Below are positions 1 through 10,100 of a stretch of DNA of 64,000 nt, one piece after another. Source of the DNA: Phycisphaerae bacterium. GTDB lineage: Bacteria; Planctomycetota; Phycisphaerae; Phycisphaerales; UBA1924. Position numbers and translations under genes: made by a program. Every line of letters starts with the position of its first letter. Position 1 is the first letter of the stretch. Location of the stretch: the NCBI GenBank assembly GCA_016794925.1, contig JAEUIW010000007.1, positions 62,001 to 126,000 on the forward strand. The letters run 5' to 3'. A model generated the notes under the pieces. The model was not told the origin of the DNA. It saw nothing but the letters and a program-made list of their open reading frames with translations, and did not search any database.

Positions 1-247
1 GGCGGTAACGCGCCAGCACGTCCTGCAATGTGTTGTTGAGCGCGTGGCCGAGATGAAGACGGTCGGTCACGTTCGGCGGCGGGATAACGATGCAATACGG
101 TTTTCGCTCACCGGAGAGAACCCGCGCGGGCTCCGCGTGGAACGCGCCGGAAGCCTCCCAACGGGCACGGATCCGGGCCTCATGCTCAGCCGGCGCGTAA
201 GCCTTGGCGAGCTCGATCGGCGGCGGATTTGGGTTCGGGTCGGGCAT
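1..247 (-). CDS. valS: Valyl-tRNA synthetase, N-terminal part (runs off the left edge)
   Basis: Class I aminoacyl-tRNA synthetase that charges tRNA-Val in the cytoplasm. Only the first 82 codons are in the window, read leftward from an ATG at 247. The residues [19 protein letters not shown] are the ValRS version of the class I HIGH region (HLGH), preceded by the usual short N-terminal segment ([20 protein letters not shown]). PPPNVT followed by HLGH separates ValRS from IleRS (PPYANG) and LeuRS. The gene is divergent from the TPR gene, with 38 bp between the two start codons, so both promoters must lie in or overlap that gap. The editing domain, KMSKS loop and C-terminal arm lie outside the window. 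Confidence 0.93.
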   Translation of the reverse strand, partial: MPDPNPNPPPIELAKAYAPAEHEARIRARWEASGAFHAEPARVLSGERKPYCIVIPPPNVTDRLHLGHALNNTLQDVLARYR

Positions 248-285
248 GGGCAGGGAGTGTACGCGGGGCGATATCCTTCGGGCAC

Positions 286-1338
286 ATGCGCGACACGAAG
301 CCCCACCCCGCATCGATCTCGCGCACCCCCATCGCCATCGCGGTCGTGCTGCTGGTGCTGCTGCTGGGTGGGATGCTGATCGTCGTCGCGCGGACGGCGG
401 CGCGTGCCGCGCGTGAGCCGCGCCTCGGGGTCCCGGGCGTTCCCCCCGGGGGCATGAACGAGGCGGACATGACGCAGACGATCGAGGATGCCCGACGCCT
501 CTCCGATGGTGGTGACTTCGGCAAGGCGAGTGCGATGCTCGCGGCGGTCATCGCGCGTCGGGCTGACCGCCAAGATCTGAGATTGGCGTACGCGCAATCG
601 CTTATCGGTGAGAAACGCTGGGAGGACGCGTTGCGGCAGTTGGAGGCCGCCCTGGCCATCGGCCCGGACCTGCCCGCGATCTACTTCGATGCGGGGACCG
701 TCGCGAACGCCGCGGACAAGATCGAGCGCTCCGAGGAGCTGTACGCGATCGCGCAGCAGAAGGAACCGACGCAGGCGCGACACCCGCTGTACCTGGGCAT
801 GGTGCAGATCAAGCAGGGCAAGACCGGGCCCGGCACCGCGAGCCTGGTTCGAGCGGTGACGCTGGATCCCAACCTGGCCGAGGCGTGGGGCACGCTGGCG
901 GAGGTGTCGCTGCGCGACAACGAGCCGCGGCTTGCGATCCAGCACGCGCAGCGAGCACGAACGATCCAGCCGAAGGCGGTGCGCTGGAGGCTGGTGGAGG
1001 CCCGCGCCCTGAAACGGTTGGGAAAGCCTGAGGAGGCGGCGACCCTGCTGCTGGCCCTCGAAAAGGGCGCACGACGCGATTCGGGCATCATGGAGACCTT
1101 GGCCGAGTGCTATGGCATGCTGAGCCGGCCGCACGATGCGGCGGTGATGTACGGTGAGGCATTCACCGACGACCCGCGAGGGGAATGGGCGCGGCTCGCC
1201 GCCGTGTGGTTCGAGCGCGATGGTGATGCGGAACGGGCCCTGAGCTTCGCGCGCCTCGCCGCGGACTGTGGCGATCCCACGGCTGCGGAGTTGGTACGCC
1301 GGCTCGAGACACCGATCATGCCCCATGACGGGGGCTGA
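286..1338 (+). CDS. Membrane-anchored tetratricopeptide-repeat protein
   Basis: A 350-residue protein from the ATG at 286. An in-frame GTG at 229 would overlap the start of valS and is less likely. One hydrophobic segment (about residues 16-38, [20 protein letters not shown]) follows a short polar N-terminus, so it is an inner-membrane anchor or uncleaved signal with the rest outside the cytoplasm. The remainder is a series of helical TPR units (for example [40 protein letters not shown] and [20 protein letters not shown]), which normally bind partner proteins. No catalytic domain is visible. It is convergent with the SDR gene, with only 9 bp between the stop codons. Its partner cannot be told from the sequence. 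Confidence 0.8.
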   Translation: MRDTKPHPASISRTPIAIAVVLLVLLLGGMLIVVARTAARAAREPRLGVPGVPPGGMNEADMTQTIEDARRLSDGGDFGKASAMLAAVIARRADRQDLRLAYAQSLIGEKRWEDALRQLEAALAIGPDLPAIYFDAGTVANAADKIERSEELYAIAQQKEPTQARHPLYLGMVQIKQGKTGPGTASLVRAVTLDPNLAEAWGTLAEVSLRDNEPRLAIQHAQRARTIQPKAVRWRLVEARALKRLGKPEEAATLLLALEKGARRDSGIMETLAECYGMLSRPHDAAVMYGEAFTDDPRGEWARLAAVWFERDGDAERALSFARLAADCGDPTAAELVRRLETPIMPHDGG

Positions 1339-1347
1339 GCGCGCGCA

Positions 1348-2112
1348 TCAGGCGAGCCAGCGCCCGCCGTCGACACGCAGGATTTCGCCGGTGGTGTAGA
1401 CCGCTTCGATCGCAAGGAACCGCACCGCGCGCGCGGCATCCTCGGGCTTCCCGGATCGCTCCAGGGGGACGCGCGAGAGGTACGCCGACTGCGTCGCGGG
1501 CTCCGACTCGGGCCCGGACGCCGGGAACGCCACCACTCCGGGTGCGACGGCGTTCACGCGAACGTGGGGCGCGAGGTCGCGTGCCAGATCGCGGACCATT
1601 TCGACGAGCGCCGCCTTGGACATCAAGTACGCCGCCATGCCGCGCCGTGGTCGGCCCAAGGCGTGCATGTCCGCCAACGCGACAATGGCCCCCCCTCCCG
1701 GGAGCGTGCTCTCGGCGAGCCTCGGCGCGAGGTGCTGCGAGAGGAGCAAGGGAGCGAGGGCATTGACACGGTATTGAAGAAGCGCATCGTGCGAAGTAAG
1801 TTCGGTCAACGGGGTCGGCGCGTAGACCGAGGCGTTGTGGATGAGCACATCAAGTCGCCCGAGCCCGCGCCGAAGTCGAGCGCCGAACAACTCGACGCCG
1901 TCCGGATCGCCGAGGTCGATCCGCTCGACAACCACCGTGATGGGGTGCTCGCGCATCAGCGCAGCGGACAAGGCAACTGCCTCGGCTTGGGACTCGGCGC
2001 GATTGCAGGTGAGCGTCAGATCGAAGCCGGCGCGGGCAAACTCGCGGGCGATCGCGGCCCCGACTCGGCGGTGCCCGCCAGTAATCAGTGCGAGCGGGTG
2101 AGAGGAAGTCAT
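1348..2112 (-). CDS. Short-chain dehydrogenase/reductase, pteridine-reductase-like
   Basis: Classical SDR oxidoreductase of 254 residues using NAD(P)H. The nucleotide-binding motif is TGGHRRVGAAIAREF near the N-terminus; the arginine-rich form of the glycine motif resembles FolM/pteridine reductases that prefer NADPH. IHNAS takes the place of NNAG, and the catalytic pair lies in AYLMSKAAL (Tyr-x-x-x-Lys). The C-terminal TGEILRVDGGRWLA is the family ending. I place the start at ATG 2112 because the reading frame upstream covers a different gene and lacks SDR sequence. It lies 7 bp after the small membrane protein gene, so the two are probably cotranscribed. The substrate is not determinable; dihydropterin or another carbonyl compound is possible. 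Confidence 0.85.
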   Translation of the reverse strand: MTSSHPLALITGGHRRVGAAIAREFARAGFDLTLTCNRAESQAEAVALSAALMREHPITVVVERIDLGDPDGVELFGARLRRGLGRLDVLIHNASVYAPTPLTELTSHDALLQYRVNALAPLLLSQHLAPRLAESTLPGGGAIVALADMHALGRPRRGMAAYLMSKAALVEMVRDLARDLAPHVRVNAVAPGVVAFPASGPESEPATQSAYLSRVPLERSGKPEDAARAVRFLAIEAVYTTGEILRVDGGRWLA

Positions 2113-2119
2113 GGCGACA

Positions 2120-2398
2120 TTATGCACGAGGATCGGGCGATGAATCGCCCTCGGGTGGCAAACCGAGCCGCCGTCCTGATTCGACCCAGGGATCGATCGG
2201 CGTCGCGAAGGGTGGCTTGGTCTTTCGGTTGATGCCCTGACGAATCCGAGCGCGATTTCGAGCCAGAAGAACGAGAACCCCCAACAGGACGATGATAATG
2301 AGCAGACAGAGAATCGCGTAGTAGGCCACGGCGCGGCGAATACCGGAGCCCACAGGGCTTTGCGCCGCCGCGGCGAGGTTCGGCAACAGGTCATCCAT
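2120..2398 (-). CDS. Small single-pass membrane protein of unknown function
   Basis: A 92-residue protein that I do not recognise. It has one strong hydrophobic helix (about residues 25-46, YAILCLLIIIVLLGVLVLLA), followed at once by a basic stretch (RNRARIRQGINRKTK), so the tail should be cytoplasmic under the positive-inside rule. The tail is proline-rich. The gene ends 7 bp before the SDR start on the same strand and lies downstream of the phzF-like gene, which suggests a short operon. Its codon use (mostly G/C at third positions) matches its neighbours, supporting a real gene. Confidence 0.6.
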   Translation of the reverse strand: MDDLLPNLAAAAQSPVGSGIRRAVAYYAILCLLIIIVLLGVLVLLARNRARIRQGINRKTKPPFATPIDPWVESGRRLGLPPEGDSSPDPRA

Positions 2399-2486
2399 CT
2401 CACACTCTCAGGCGCCCGATCGTGCTCTCGGTCGCCAGTCGCGACAGCCGCGATCTTGGTCGTTGGCTCGCGGGATCATGCCGGGC

Positions 2487-3377
2487 TCAGAGGGTAACAA
2501 CGCCCTGCAGGTACGTCCGGGCTCGTCCGGCAAGCAACACTCGATCGCCCTTGAGGGTGCAAAGCAACTCTCCCCCGCGCTTGGACACCTGTCGTGAGGA
2601 CAGAGTGTTCTTCCGCAGGCGAGCGGCCCAGTACGGGACCAGGGTGCAGTGGGCAGATCCGGTAACGGGATCTTCCGGGACGCCAACCCCGGGCGCGAAG
2701 AATCGTGACACAAAGTCGTGCCCGGCCGCCGGCGCGGTGACGATCACGCCCATCGTCGCGAGCTTGGCGATGCGATCCATGTCAGGCCGGAGGCTCAGCA
2801 CGTCCTTCTTCGAATCAAAGACCGCCATGATGTCGCGTGCCTTGAAGCACTCAACCGGCGGCAGGCCGAGAGCCGCGACAATCTCATCGCTCACGGGGAT
2901 GGGTTTGCCCGGCCGTGACGGGAAATCCAGTTCGTAGAGATCGCCCTTTGCCGTGACGCCGAGAATGCCGGAGCGTGAACTGAACGCGAGCGACTTGGCC
3001 TTGACGCCGAGGTGACGGAGAACGACGTGCGCCGCCGCGAGCGTGGCGTGCCCGCAGAGGTCCATCTCTGTGGTGGGCGTGAACCAGCGGATGTGGTACG
3101 AGCCGCGCCCACCCTTTGGGACGATGAACGCGGTCTCGGCGAGGTTGTTCTCGGCCGCGATCGCCTGGAGGATCTCATCCGGAAACCACTTGGCGAGAGG
3201 CAGCACCGCCGCGGGGTTGCCCGAAAAGAGGCGAGACGTGAACGCGTCGACGTGATAGAGCGAGAGGCGCGTCTCGGCGGCTTTCGCCGGCGCGCGGCGG
3301 GGAGCCGGTTTGCGCGCACGGCGCCCGGCGGGGTCGCGGCGTGAGGCGGCTTTTCGGGGCGATTTCTTCTTTGCCAT
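2487..3377 (-). CDS. PhzF-family isomerase with a basic N-terminal tail
   Basis: PhzF/diaminopimelate-epimerase-fold protein of 296 residues; most family members act as isomerases on small metabolites. Diagnostic segments are YHVDAFTSRLFSGNPAAV at the start of the fold, AENNLAETAFIV with the family's catalytic glutamate, IRWFTPTTEMDLCGHATLAA and, near the C-terminus, FFAPGVGVPEDPVTGSAHC. The first 37 residues are an extra Lys/Arg/Pro/Ala-rich tail (MAKKKSPRKAASRRDPAG and onwards) absent from typical PhzF proteins. No phenazine genes are nearby, so a phenazine role is unlikely. The start at ATG 3377 keeps the tail; no convincing start codon lies just before the conserved fold. Confidence 0.88.
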   Translation of the reverse strand: MAKKKSPRKAASRRDPAGRRARKPAPRRAPAKAAETRLSLYHVDAFTSRLFSGNPAAVLPLAKWFPDEILQAIAAENNLAETAFIVPKGGRGSYHIRWFTPTTEMDLCGHATLAAAHVVLRHLGVKAKSLAFSSRSGILGVTAKGDLYELDFPSRPGKPIPVSDEIVAALGLPPVECFKARDIMAVFDSKKDVLSLRPDMDRIAKLATMGVIVTAPAAGHDFVSRFFAPGVGVPEDPVTGSAHCTLVPYWAARLRKNTLSSRQVSKRGGELLCTLKGDRVLLAGRARTYLQGVVTL

Positions 3378-3414
3378 GATCGGTCACTCGTTCGGCGCGA
3401 ATCGGATCCCGGGC

Positions 3415-5271
3415 TCAGCCCCGAGGGGGCTCGTGGGTGCTCTTCACGAAGACGTCGCGTAACTGTTCATCCGTGGCCTTCGAGGGTGCGGAGGTCATCA
3501 GATCCTGGCCGGTCTGCGTCTTCGGGAAAGCAATGACGTCGCGGATGTTGGCGGTGCCAACGAAGTTCATGACAAGGCGGTCGAGGCCGAAGGCGATGCC
3601 CCCGTGAGGCGGGGCGCCGTACGAGAGCGCCTCGAGCAGAAAAGAGAATTTTTCCCTGGCCTGCTCGGGTGTCATCCCGAGGAGCTGGAACACCTTGGAT
3701 TGAACCGTGCGATCGTGGATTCGGATCGAGCCACCGGCGATCTCCTGGCCGTTGAGCACGATGTCGTACCCCGCCGAGACGATCGATTCGATCGTGATTT
3801 CATCGTTGACATCCGCGTGCACGAAGGCGTCGGCCTGGTCGTCGCGAGGGGCCGTGAAAGGATGGTGCATCGCGATCCAGCGCCCGGATTCCTTGTCCCT
3901 TTCGAACATCGGAAAATCGATGACGAAAAGGAAGTTCCAAGGACCACCCTCGGACCCTGGCTTGGGGATCAGCCCGATGTCCCGTGCGACCTTCTGGCGC
4001 AGCTCGCCCAGGGCCTTCGTGGCGACGGCGTACAGGTCCGCAACGAACAGGACCGTGTCGCCGGGCCGCAACCCCAGAACCGCGAACAACTCGTTCTTCA
4101 CGGGAGCCAGGAACTTCGCGATGCCGGTCTCGAAATCGCCCTGCGCGTTGACCTTGACCGCGGCGCAGCCGCCGGCGCCGAACGACCGGACGAACTCGTG
4201 GTATCCGTCCGTCAGTTTCCGCGTGAGTTTCTCCGCGCCGCCAGGAATCCGAATGGCCTTGACCACGCCTCGTTTGCTGTTGAATCGGGGGCGGTCGGCT
4301 CCCTTGGCGAGAGTTTCCGTGAAAAACGCGGCATCGGTCCGGGCGGCAACCTCCGAGATGTCCGTGATCTCAAGACCGTATCGAGTGTCCGGCCGGTCGA
4401 TGCCGAAACGCTCCATCGCCTCCCGGTACGGCATCCGCGGGATGGGGGGCACGTCGTAGCCGCACATGTCCTTCCATAGACGGCGGACGAACCCCTCCAT
4501 CATCTCCATCACCTGTTCGCGTCGAACAAAGGACATCTCCAGATCGATCTGGGTGAACTCCGCTTGCCGGTCGGCCCTCGGGTCCTCGTCGCGAAAACAT
4601 CGGCAGATCTGCATGTACCGATCGCAGCCGGCGACCATCAGGATCTGCTTGAACAACTGCGGCGATTGCGGCAGCGCGTACCAGGAGCCGGGCACGTTGC
4701 GGCTCGGCACGAGAAACTCGCGAGCCCCTTCCGGCGTCGACTTGTACAGGATGGGGGTTTCGATCTCGAGAAAACCATTCTCATCGAAATACCGACGTGT
4801 CGACTGATACAGGCGGTGACGCGACGAGAGGATGTGCTGCATCGCGGGCCGACGCAGGTCAATGTACCGGTACTTGCCGCGGATGTCCTCGTTGGCCAGT
4901 TTGCCACCGGAACCGGAATCGTCGGGCAGGAAGGGGAGCGGGTCGGTCTTACCGAGCACCTCGAACTTTGACACCACAACCTCGACCTTGCCGGTCACGA
5001 GCTTGGGGTTCTCCCCGCCGACACGGATGCGAACCGTTCCTTCCACGGCGATCACGTCCTCGTTCCGCAGGTGGTCCGCCAGCTTCATGGTGTCGGGGTC
5101 GTGCTGCTCGCCATCGAAAACGACCTGTGTGACCCCATACCGGTCGCGCAGGTCGATGAACACCAGGCCGGTGCCGTGGCCGCGATACGCGTTGACCCAG
5201 CCCGCGAGACGGACGGTCGCGCCGATGTTTGTCTCGCGAAGTTGGCCGCAGTTGTGGGTGCGAATCAGCAT
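3415..5271 (-). CDS. aspS: Aspartyl-tRNA synthetase, bacterial type
   Basis: Class II synthetase of 618 residues charging tRNA-Asp (possibly also tRNA-Asn; specificity is not clear from sequence alone). It begins MLIRTHNCGQLRE at ATG 5271; the open frame upstream is non-coding leader. Domains in order: N-terminal OB-fold anticodon-binding domain (GWVNAYRGHGTGLVFIDLRD), class II core with motif 2 region (FRDEDPRADRQAEFTQIDLE), the bacterial GAD insertion, and motif 3 (GIAFGLDRLVMNFVG) near the C-terminus. The GAD insertion and length of about 600 residues are typical of bacterial AspRS. The gene is divergent from the secreted lipoprotein at 5391. Confidence 0.97.
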   Translation of the reverse strand: MLIRTHNCGQLRETNIGATVRLAGWVNAYRGHGTGLVFIDLRDRYGVTQVVFDGEQHDPDTMKLADHLRNEDVIAVEGTVRIRVGGENPKLVTGKVEVVVSKFEVLGKTDPLPFLPDDSGSGGKLANEDIRGKYRYIDLRRPAMQHILSSRHRLYQSTRRYFDENGFLEIETPILYKSTPEGAREFLVPSRNVPGSWYALPQSPQLFKQILMVAGCDRYMQICRCFRDEDPRADRQAEFTQIDLEMSFVRREQVMEMMEGFVRRLWKDMCGYDVPPIPRMPYREAMERFGIDRPDTRYGLEITDISEVAARTDAAFFTETLAKGADRPRFNSKRGVVKAIRIPGGAEKLTRKLTDGYHEFVRSFGAGGCAAVKVNAQGDFETGIAKFLAPVKNELFAVLGLRPGDTVLFVADLYAVATKALGELRQKVARDIGLIPKPGSEGGPWNFLFVIDFPMFERDKESGRWIAMHHPFTAPRDDQADAFVHADVNDEITIESIVSAGYDIVLNGQEIAGGSIRIHDRTVQSKVFQLLGMTPEQAREKFSFLLEALSYGAPPHGGIAFGLDRLVMNFVGTANIRDVIAFPKTQTGQDLMTSAPSKATDEQLRDVFVKSTHEPPRG

Positions 5272-5312
5272 GGTCGGTCCCGGTTTAGTTACACGGCACG
5301 TCGAGAGCCGAG

Positions 5313-5318
5313 AGTATA
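5313..5318 (-). promoter_or_regulatory. Possible -10 element for aspS
   Basis: Read on the minus strand, TATACT matches the sigma70 -10 consensus at five of six positions and would give a leader of about 35 nt before the aspS ATG. No good -35 hexamer is visible at 16-18 bp, so the call is weak. Confidence 0.3.
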
Positions 5319-5390
5319 GCGGTGGTGACGCGAGGCCTGAGTCTGTGCCGGGCTTGCCCGCCCGCTCTGGACCGGCGATAGTCACCGACC

Positions 5391-6947
5391 ATGATCACGC
5401 GCCATCGACCGTCCCGCATCCTCCTGATCGTTCCGCTGCTCGCCGCCGGAGCATTGCTCCCTGCGCTTCAGGGGTGCCTCGGCGCCCGCGGTAGCGAGGC
5501 ACAAGAGGACACGTCGCCGCCCGTGCCCTTTCGCGTGCTCATCGACGGCAACCCCGCCGAATGGCCCGCGGACTCGGCACTGCTCTCGGACGACTACTAC
5601 TTGTACGTCCGATTTTCCCCTGGCGAAGAAATTACGCTTCAGGGTGGTGCGGAGACAACCGTGGTATCACTTGATCTCGACGACTCCGCGACCACGGGCG
5701 AACGGCTCGCACCCCGGCCAGACGAATCCGGCGGGACGAACCCCATGGGCGTGGACCTGGAAGTCGTATTCTCTCCACGGGGACGCGGCCGGGACGGCAG
5801 CCCTGCGCAGCCTCAGGCTGGCGTAGCGGTTCACAGGGTGTCGAATGACGGGCGGCGCGAACCGATCAACCACGCCGCGGCGGGTTTGGTTTTCGCGCCG
5901 ACCTACGCAGCGGACCAGTACGAGCTGAGGTTGTTGCGATCAGGAATCGGCCTGAGCGGCGCGAGCGCGGTGCGAGCGAGAATCGTTGCGTACGACGCGA
6001 CTGGAGCAACGCTGGGTTGGTCGGACCCGATCTCCACGGTCGTGTCCGCCAGCAACGTCAGCGCGTGGACAACCGATGCCGACCTCCCAGTTCGCGCGAC
6101 CGACGAACTCCGAGTTGTCTCCCTTAACGTAGAATTCGCTTCTCCCATGAGAAAACCGGGTCCCTTCGCCAGGTTGTTCAGGGCGCTGGATCCGGACATC
6201 ATCCTCGCGTGCGAATGGGAGAAGGTCGACGCGCAGGGCCTGGTCGCGTGGTTTGATGAGCATGTGCCGACCCAAGGCGGCTGGCACGCCGTCACTAGCG
6301 CAGGTTGGGGGGTAGCGGTTGTCAGCCGATACCCTCTGGATCGGTTCGGGCCACAGCGAATCGAGCCCCCCACGATCGCGGGTGAGCCGAACCGGCCCGA
6401 TGCTCGCACCGCCGAGATTGAATCGCCCGCCGTGCGCTTCGTCGGCGCCCTTGTGAACTGGCCGGGCGGCCCGATCGCGGTCGGCGCGGCCCACCTCAAG
6501 TGTTGCGGCAGCAAGGGTACTTGGCAGGATGAGAAGCGGATCGCAGAGGCCGAGCTGATCAACCTCGCCGTGCGCGATGCGCTGATTTCGGCACAGCCCG
6601 TCGCACGAGTTCTTGGCGGGGACCTGAATCTGGTGGGAACACGGACCCCGCTCGATCGCCTTCGTCAGGGGTTGGACGCGGACGGTTCCGACCTCGAAGT
6701 TGCGCAGCCCCGCGTGCTCGGTGACGCGGCCATGTACACGTGGGGGCGGGCGTCCGAGCGTTTCAGTGCCGGCAGATTGGACTACGTGTGCTACTCGGGC
6801 TCAACCGCAACCGTCGCACGCACATTCGTGCTCGACACGGGCAGCCTGAGCGATGCCGCGTTGCTCCGCGCGGGCCTCGACAGGTCGGACTCATCCGCCA
6901 CAGACCATCGCGCCGTCGTGCTCGACTTACGAGTGCGGGGAGACTGA
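5391..6947 (+). CDS. Secreted lipoprotein of the endonuclease/exonuclease/phosphatase superfamily
   Basis: A 518-residue protein with a lipoprotein signal (hydrophobic residues 9-26 ending in LQGC, lipidated Cys about residue 29). The N-terminal half (about 45-235) reads as a beta-rich carbohydrate-binding or DOMON-like domain (VPFRVLIDGNPAEWPADSA and onwards) as found on exported planctomycete proteins. The C-terminal half is an EEP phosphoesterase domain: LRVVSLNVEFAS at its start, DIILACEWE (metal-binding Glu), VVSRYPLD, VLGGDLNLVG (catalytic Asp/Asn) and SSATDHRAVVLDLRV (catalytic Asp-His pair). The active-site residues are intact, so it could hydrolyse nucleic acids, phospholipids or sugar phosphates outside the cytoplasm. 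It is divergent from aspS. Confidence 0.82.
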   Translation: MITRHRPSRILLIVPLLAAGALLPALQGCLGARGSEAQEDTSPPVPFRVLIDGNPAEWPADSALLSDDYYLYVRFSPGEEITLQGGAETTVVSLDLDDSATTGERLAPRPDESGGTNPMGVDLEVVFSPRGRGRDGSPAQPQAGVAVHRVSNDGRREPINHAAAGLVFAPTYAADQYELRLLRSGIGLSGASAVRARIVAYDATGATLGWSDPISTVVSASNVSAWTTDADLPVRATDELRVVSLNVEFASPMRKPGPFARLFRALDPDIILACEWEKVDAQGLVAWFDEHVPTQGGWHAVTSAGWGVAVVSRYPLDRFGPQRIEPPTIAGEPNRPDARTAEIESPAVRFVGALVNWPGGPIAVGAAHLKCCGSKGTWQDEKRIAEAELINLAVRDALISAQPVARVLGGDLNLVGTRTPLDRLRQGLDADGSDLEVAQPRVLGDAAMYTWGRASERFSAGRLDYVCYSGSTATVARTFVLDTGSLSDAALLRAGLDRSDSSATDHRAVVLDLRVRGD

Positions 6948-6981
6948 CCGGAGCCGCACGCGGCACGCAGGGCCGCTTTCC

Positions 6982-6993
6982 GCCGGTACCGGC
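6982..6993. other. Perfect 12-bp palindrome upstream of ileS
   Basis: GCCGGTACCGGC lies in the 156-bp gap between the phosphoesterase and ileS, inside a larger GGGCCG...CGGCCC arm pair. It could be a protein-binding site or the tip of a hairpin ending the upstream transcript; there is no T-run. Confidence 0.3.
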
Positions 6994-7103
6994 CCTCCCC
7001 GCTCCGGATACAGTCTGCGCCCACCCGATGCCCCCTGCTTTCCCCGCGACGGACGCGACCGGAAACAGCATCGGTGAGACCGCATTGCGTGGAATCCAAT
7101 GTC

Positions 7104-10100
7104 ATGAGCAGCAGCGGAACCGCACAACCCAACGAGGGCTCAGCGCAGCGACAGCCCGGCCCCTCGTTCAAAGACACGCTCAATCTGCCCAAGACTACCT
7201 TCCCGATGAAGGCGAATCTGGTGCAGAACGAGCCGGCGAGCGTGAAACGCTGGGCGGGAATGGGACCGGGCGGCCTGTACGCTCGACTGCGCGAGAAACG
7301 GGAAAAGGAGGGTGCCAAACGGTACGTGCTGCACGACGGGCCACCGTACGCGAATGGCGGCCTGCACCTCGGGCACCTGATGAACAAGTGCCTGAAGGAC
7401 TTCGTCGTGAGGTGCCGGTCCATGGCGGGGATGGACTGCCCGTACATCCCGGGTTGGGACTGCCACGGCCTCCCGATCGAGCACAAGGTCGTCACCGAGC
7501 TGATGGAGACAGGAAAGTTCGAGAAATTGAAGACGCTGACGGAAGATCAGCGCCGGATCGCGGTGCGGCGGGAGTGCCAGAAGTACGCCGAGAAGTGCGT
7601 GAAGCTGCAGATGGGACAGTTGCAGAGGTTCCTGACTCTTGCGGATTACGACCACCCGTACATGACGATGACGCCCGACTTCGAAGCGGCATCGCTCGAA
7701 GTGTTGGCTGAACTCCTGGAACGGGGGTTGGTGTACCGCGCGCTCAAGCCGGTGCACTGGTCGATCGCGAACGAGACGGCATTGGCGGACGCGGAATTGG
7801 AGTATTACGACCGCGAGGACACATCGGTCTATGTGGACTTCGAGGCCGAGAGCGCGGGCGCGGTGTATGACGCGTTCGGATTGGAGGAGGAACCGAACCC
7901 GGGGGACGCGGAGGGCGCCGAGGAGGCCGGAGAAGAGGGAACTGCGGTTGAAGGAGTTCACACCCCGCGCGATGATCGTGATGGAGACGAACTCCGGATG
8001 CCCCGCAGCGGTGAACGCCCGACGCAGACCCCTTGCTTCATGATCTGGACCACAACCCCCTGGACGCTCCCGGCGAACCTGGCGATCGCGGTGAATCCGA
8101 GATTGGATTACGCGCTGGTCTGGATCGATGGGAACGTGACGGTGCTCGCGAAGGACGCCGTGCAGCGCGTGACAAGGGCGGCGAAGGCCGAGAACGTGAT
8201 CGTGCTCGCGACGGCGAGCGGAGAGGAACTGGTCGGGCTGCGATATCACCATCCGTTTGTCAGTCGAGATGCACACTCTGGTGAGGGCACGGTCTTCACC
8301 CTCGTCGGGGCGGAATACGTCACGCTAGAGGATGGCACGGGGCTGGTCCATACGGCCCCGGGCCATGGCACTGAGGACTTTCAGACCGGCAAACGAGCGG
8401 GCTTGCCGATCTACTGCCCGGTCAAAGGCGACGGCACGTACGACGCGACCGTTCCCGAGTGGCTGCGCGGCGAGTCGATCTGGGACGCGAACAAGTCGAT
8501 CGTCGAGCGCCTGCGCCTGAGCGGGCACCTGTTCTACGATCACACGTTCACCCACAGTTACCCGCACGACTGGCGCAGCAAGACGCCGGTGATCTTCCGC
8601 TGCACGGAGCAGTGGTTCATCGGAGTTGATCGTGCGATCGATGACGCTGCCGGCGAGGGATCACCCCACGATCTTCGCAACAGGGCCGTGCACGCGGCGG
8701 AACATCGAATCAGCTTCATTCCCGATTGGGGCCGCAACCGCATGCGAGGCATGCTCGAGTCCCGTCCCGACTGGTGCATCTCGCGCCAGCGATCCTGGGG
8801 CTTGCCGATCCCCGCGTTCGCGTACACGGACGCGGATGGTCTCGAGCGAATGGTGATGACGCCCGCGAGCGTGCGCGCGGTGGCAAAGCTGATGCGAGAG
8901 CAGGGCTCGGACGTGTGGTTCACGTCCGCTCCCGAGCGATTGCTGGCGAACCATGCGGGAGCGACTGACTCGGACACGGGCGCGGCCGCGCTCATCGCTC
9001 ATCGCGCCGCGCTCCGCAAGTCACCGGACATCCTCGATGTCTGGTTCGAGTCCGGCAGCACGTGGCACGCCGTCATGCGCCAGCGCGGCCTCTCCAGGTC
9101 AAGCGAAACGGGGGCGTGGACCGACCTCTACCTCGAGGGCTCCGACCAGCACCGCGGCTGGTTCCAGAGCTCGCTCCTCGCCTCGCTCGGCGCCACCGGC
9201 ATCCCGCCGTATCGCAGCGTGTTGACCCATGGTTTCATCGTGGACCGCGACGGGAAAAAACTGAGCAAGAGCCGCGTCGATGCCGCCCGTTACGAAGTGG
9301 ACAGCCTCTGCGCCGAATTTGGCATGGACGTGTTGCGGTGGTGGGTCGCGTCGCTGGCGTACGAGAACGATGTGAAAGCAGACGTGGAGTTGTTCGGCCT
9401 CGCGGGTGAGAGTTACCGCAAAGTCCGCAACACGTTGCGATTCATGCTGAGCAATCTCTACGATTTTGCGGGCGAGAGCGCGGTGGACGACCTTCTGGAA
9501 CGCGTGAAGCCGACGGACATCGAGGCCTGGGTGCTGAACCAGCTGGATGCGCTGACCGAGGAGGTGACGAACGCGTGCCTACAGGCGAATTCGTTCGATT
9601 TCCAGCGGGCGCATCGGGCGCTGTACGGTTTCTGCAGTGACACGCTGAGCGCGACGTACCTCGCGGCCGTGAAAGACCGGCTGTACTGCGATCGGGCCGA
9701 TTCACCCAGACGAAGGCAAACGCAGGCGGCGTTGTATCGGCTCACGGATGCGCTGTGCCGGCTGTTCGCACCTTTCTTGCCTCACACCGCCGACGAAGCG
9801 TTCCGGGAACTCAGGCGTGCACCCGCGGGCGACAACACGATCTCCGTGCACCTGGAGAGGGTGCTGCCGACCCGGAATCGCCGCGCGCACCCCATGTGGG
9901 AACGAGCGATGGAATTGCGCTCCCGCTGCTTGGTCGAACTCGATCGAGCGAAGAAGGAAATGGGCCTCGACAACCCGCTCGATGCTGGCATTGCCGTCGT
10001 TGCGGGCGCGGAGTTCATCGCGGCGGGATTCGATTGGCGCGATTTCGCGGATCTCGTCGGAGTCAGCCGCGTGGAGGCGAAACCGGGCACGGACACCGCT

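Noticed and set aside
67..1326. 419-codon open frame on the minus strand opposite the TPR gene
   Set aside because: Arg-rich antisense shadow with no family motif; it crosses both the valS start and the TPR gene, whose reading frames are supported.
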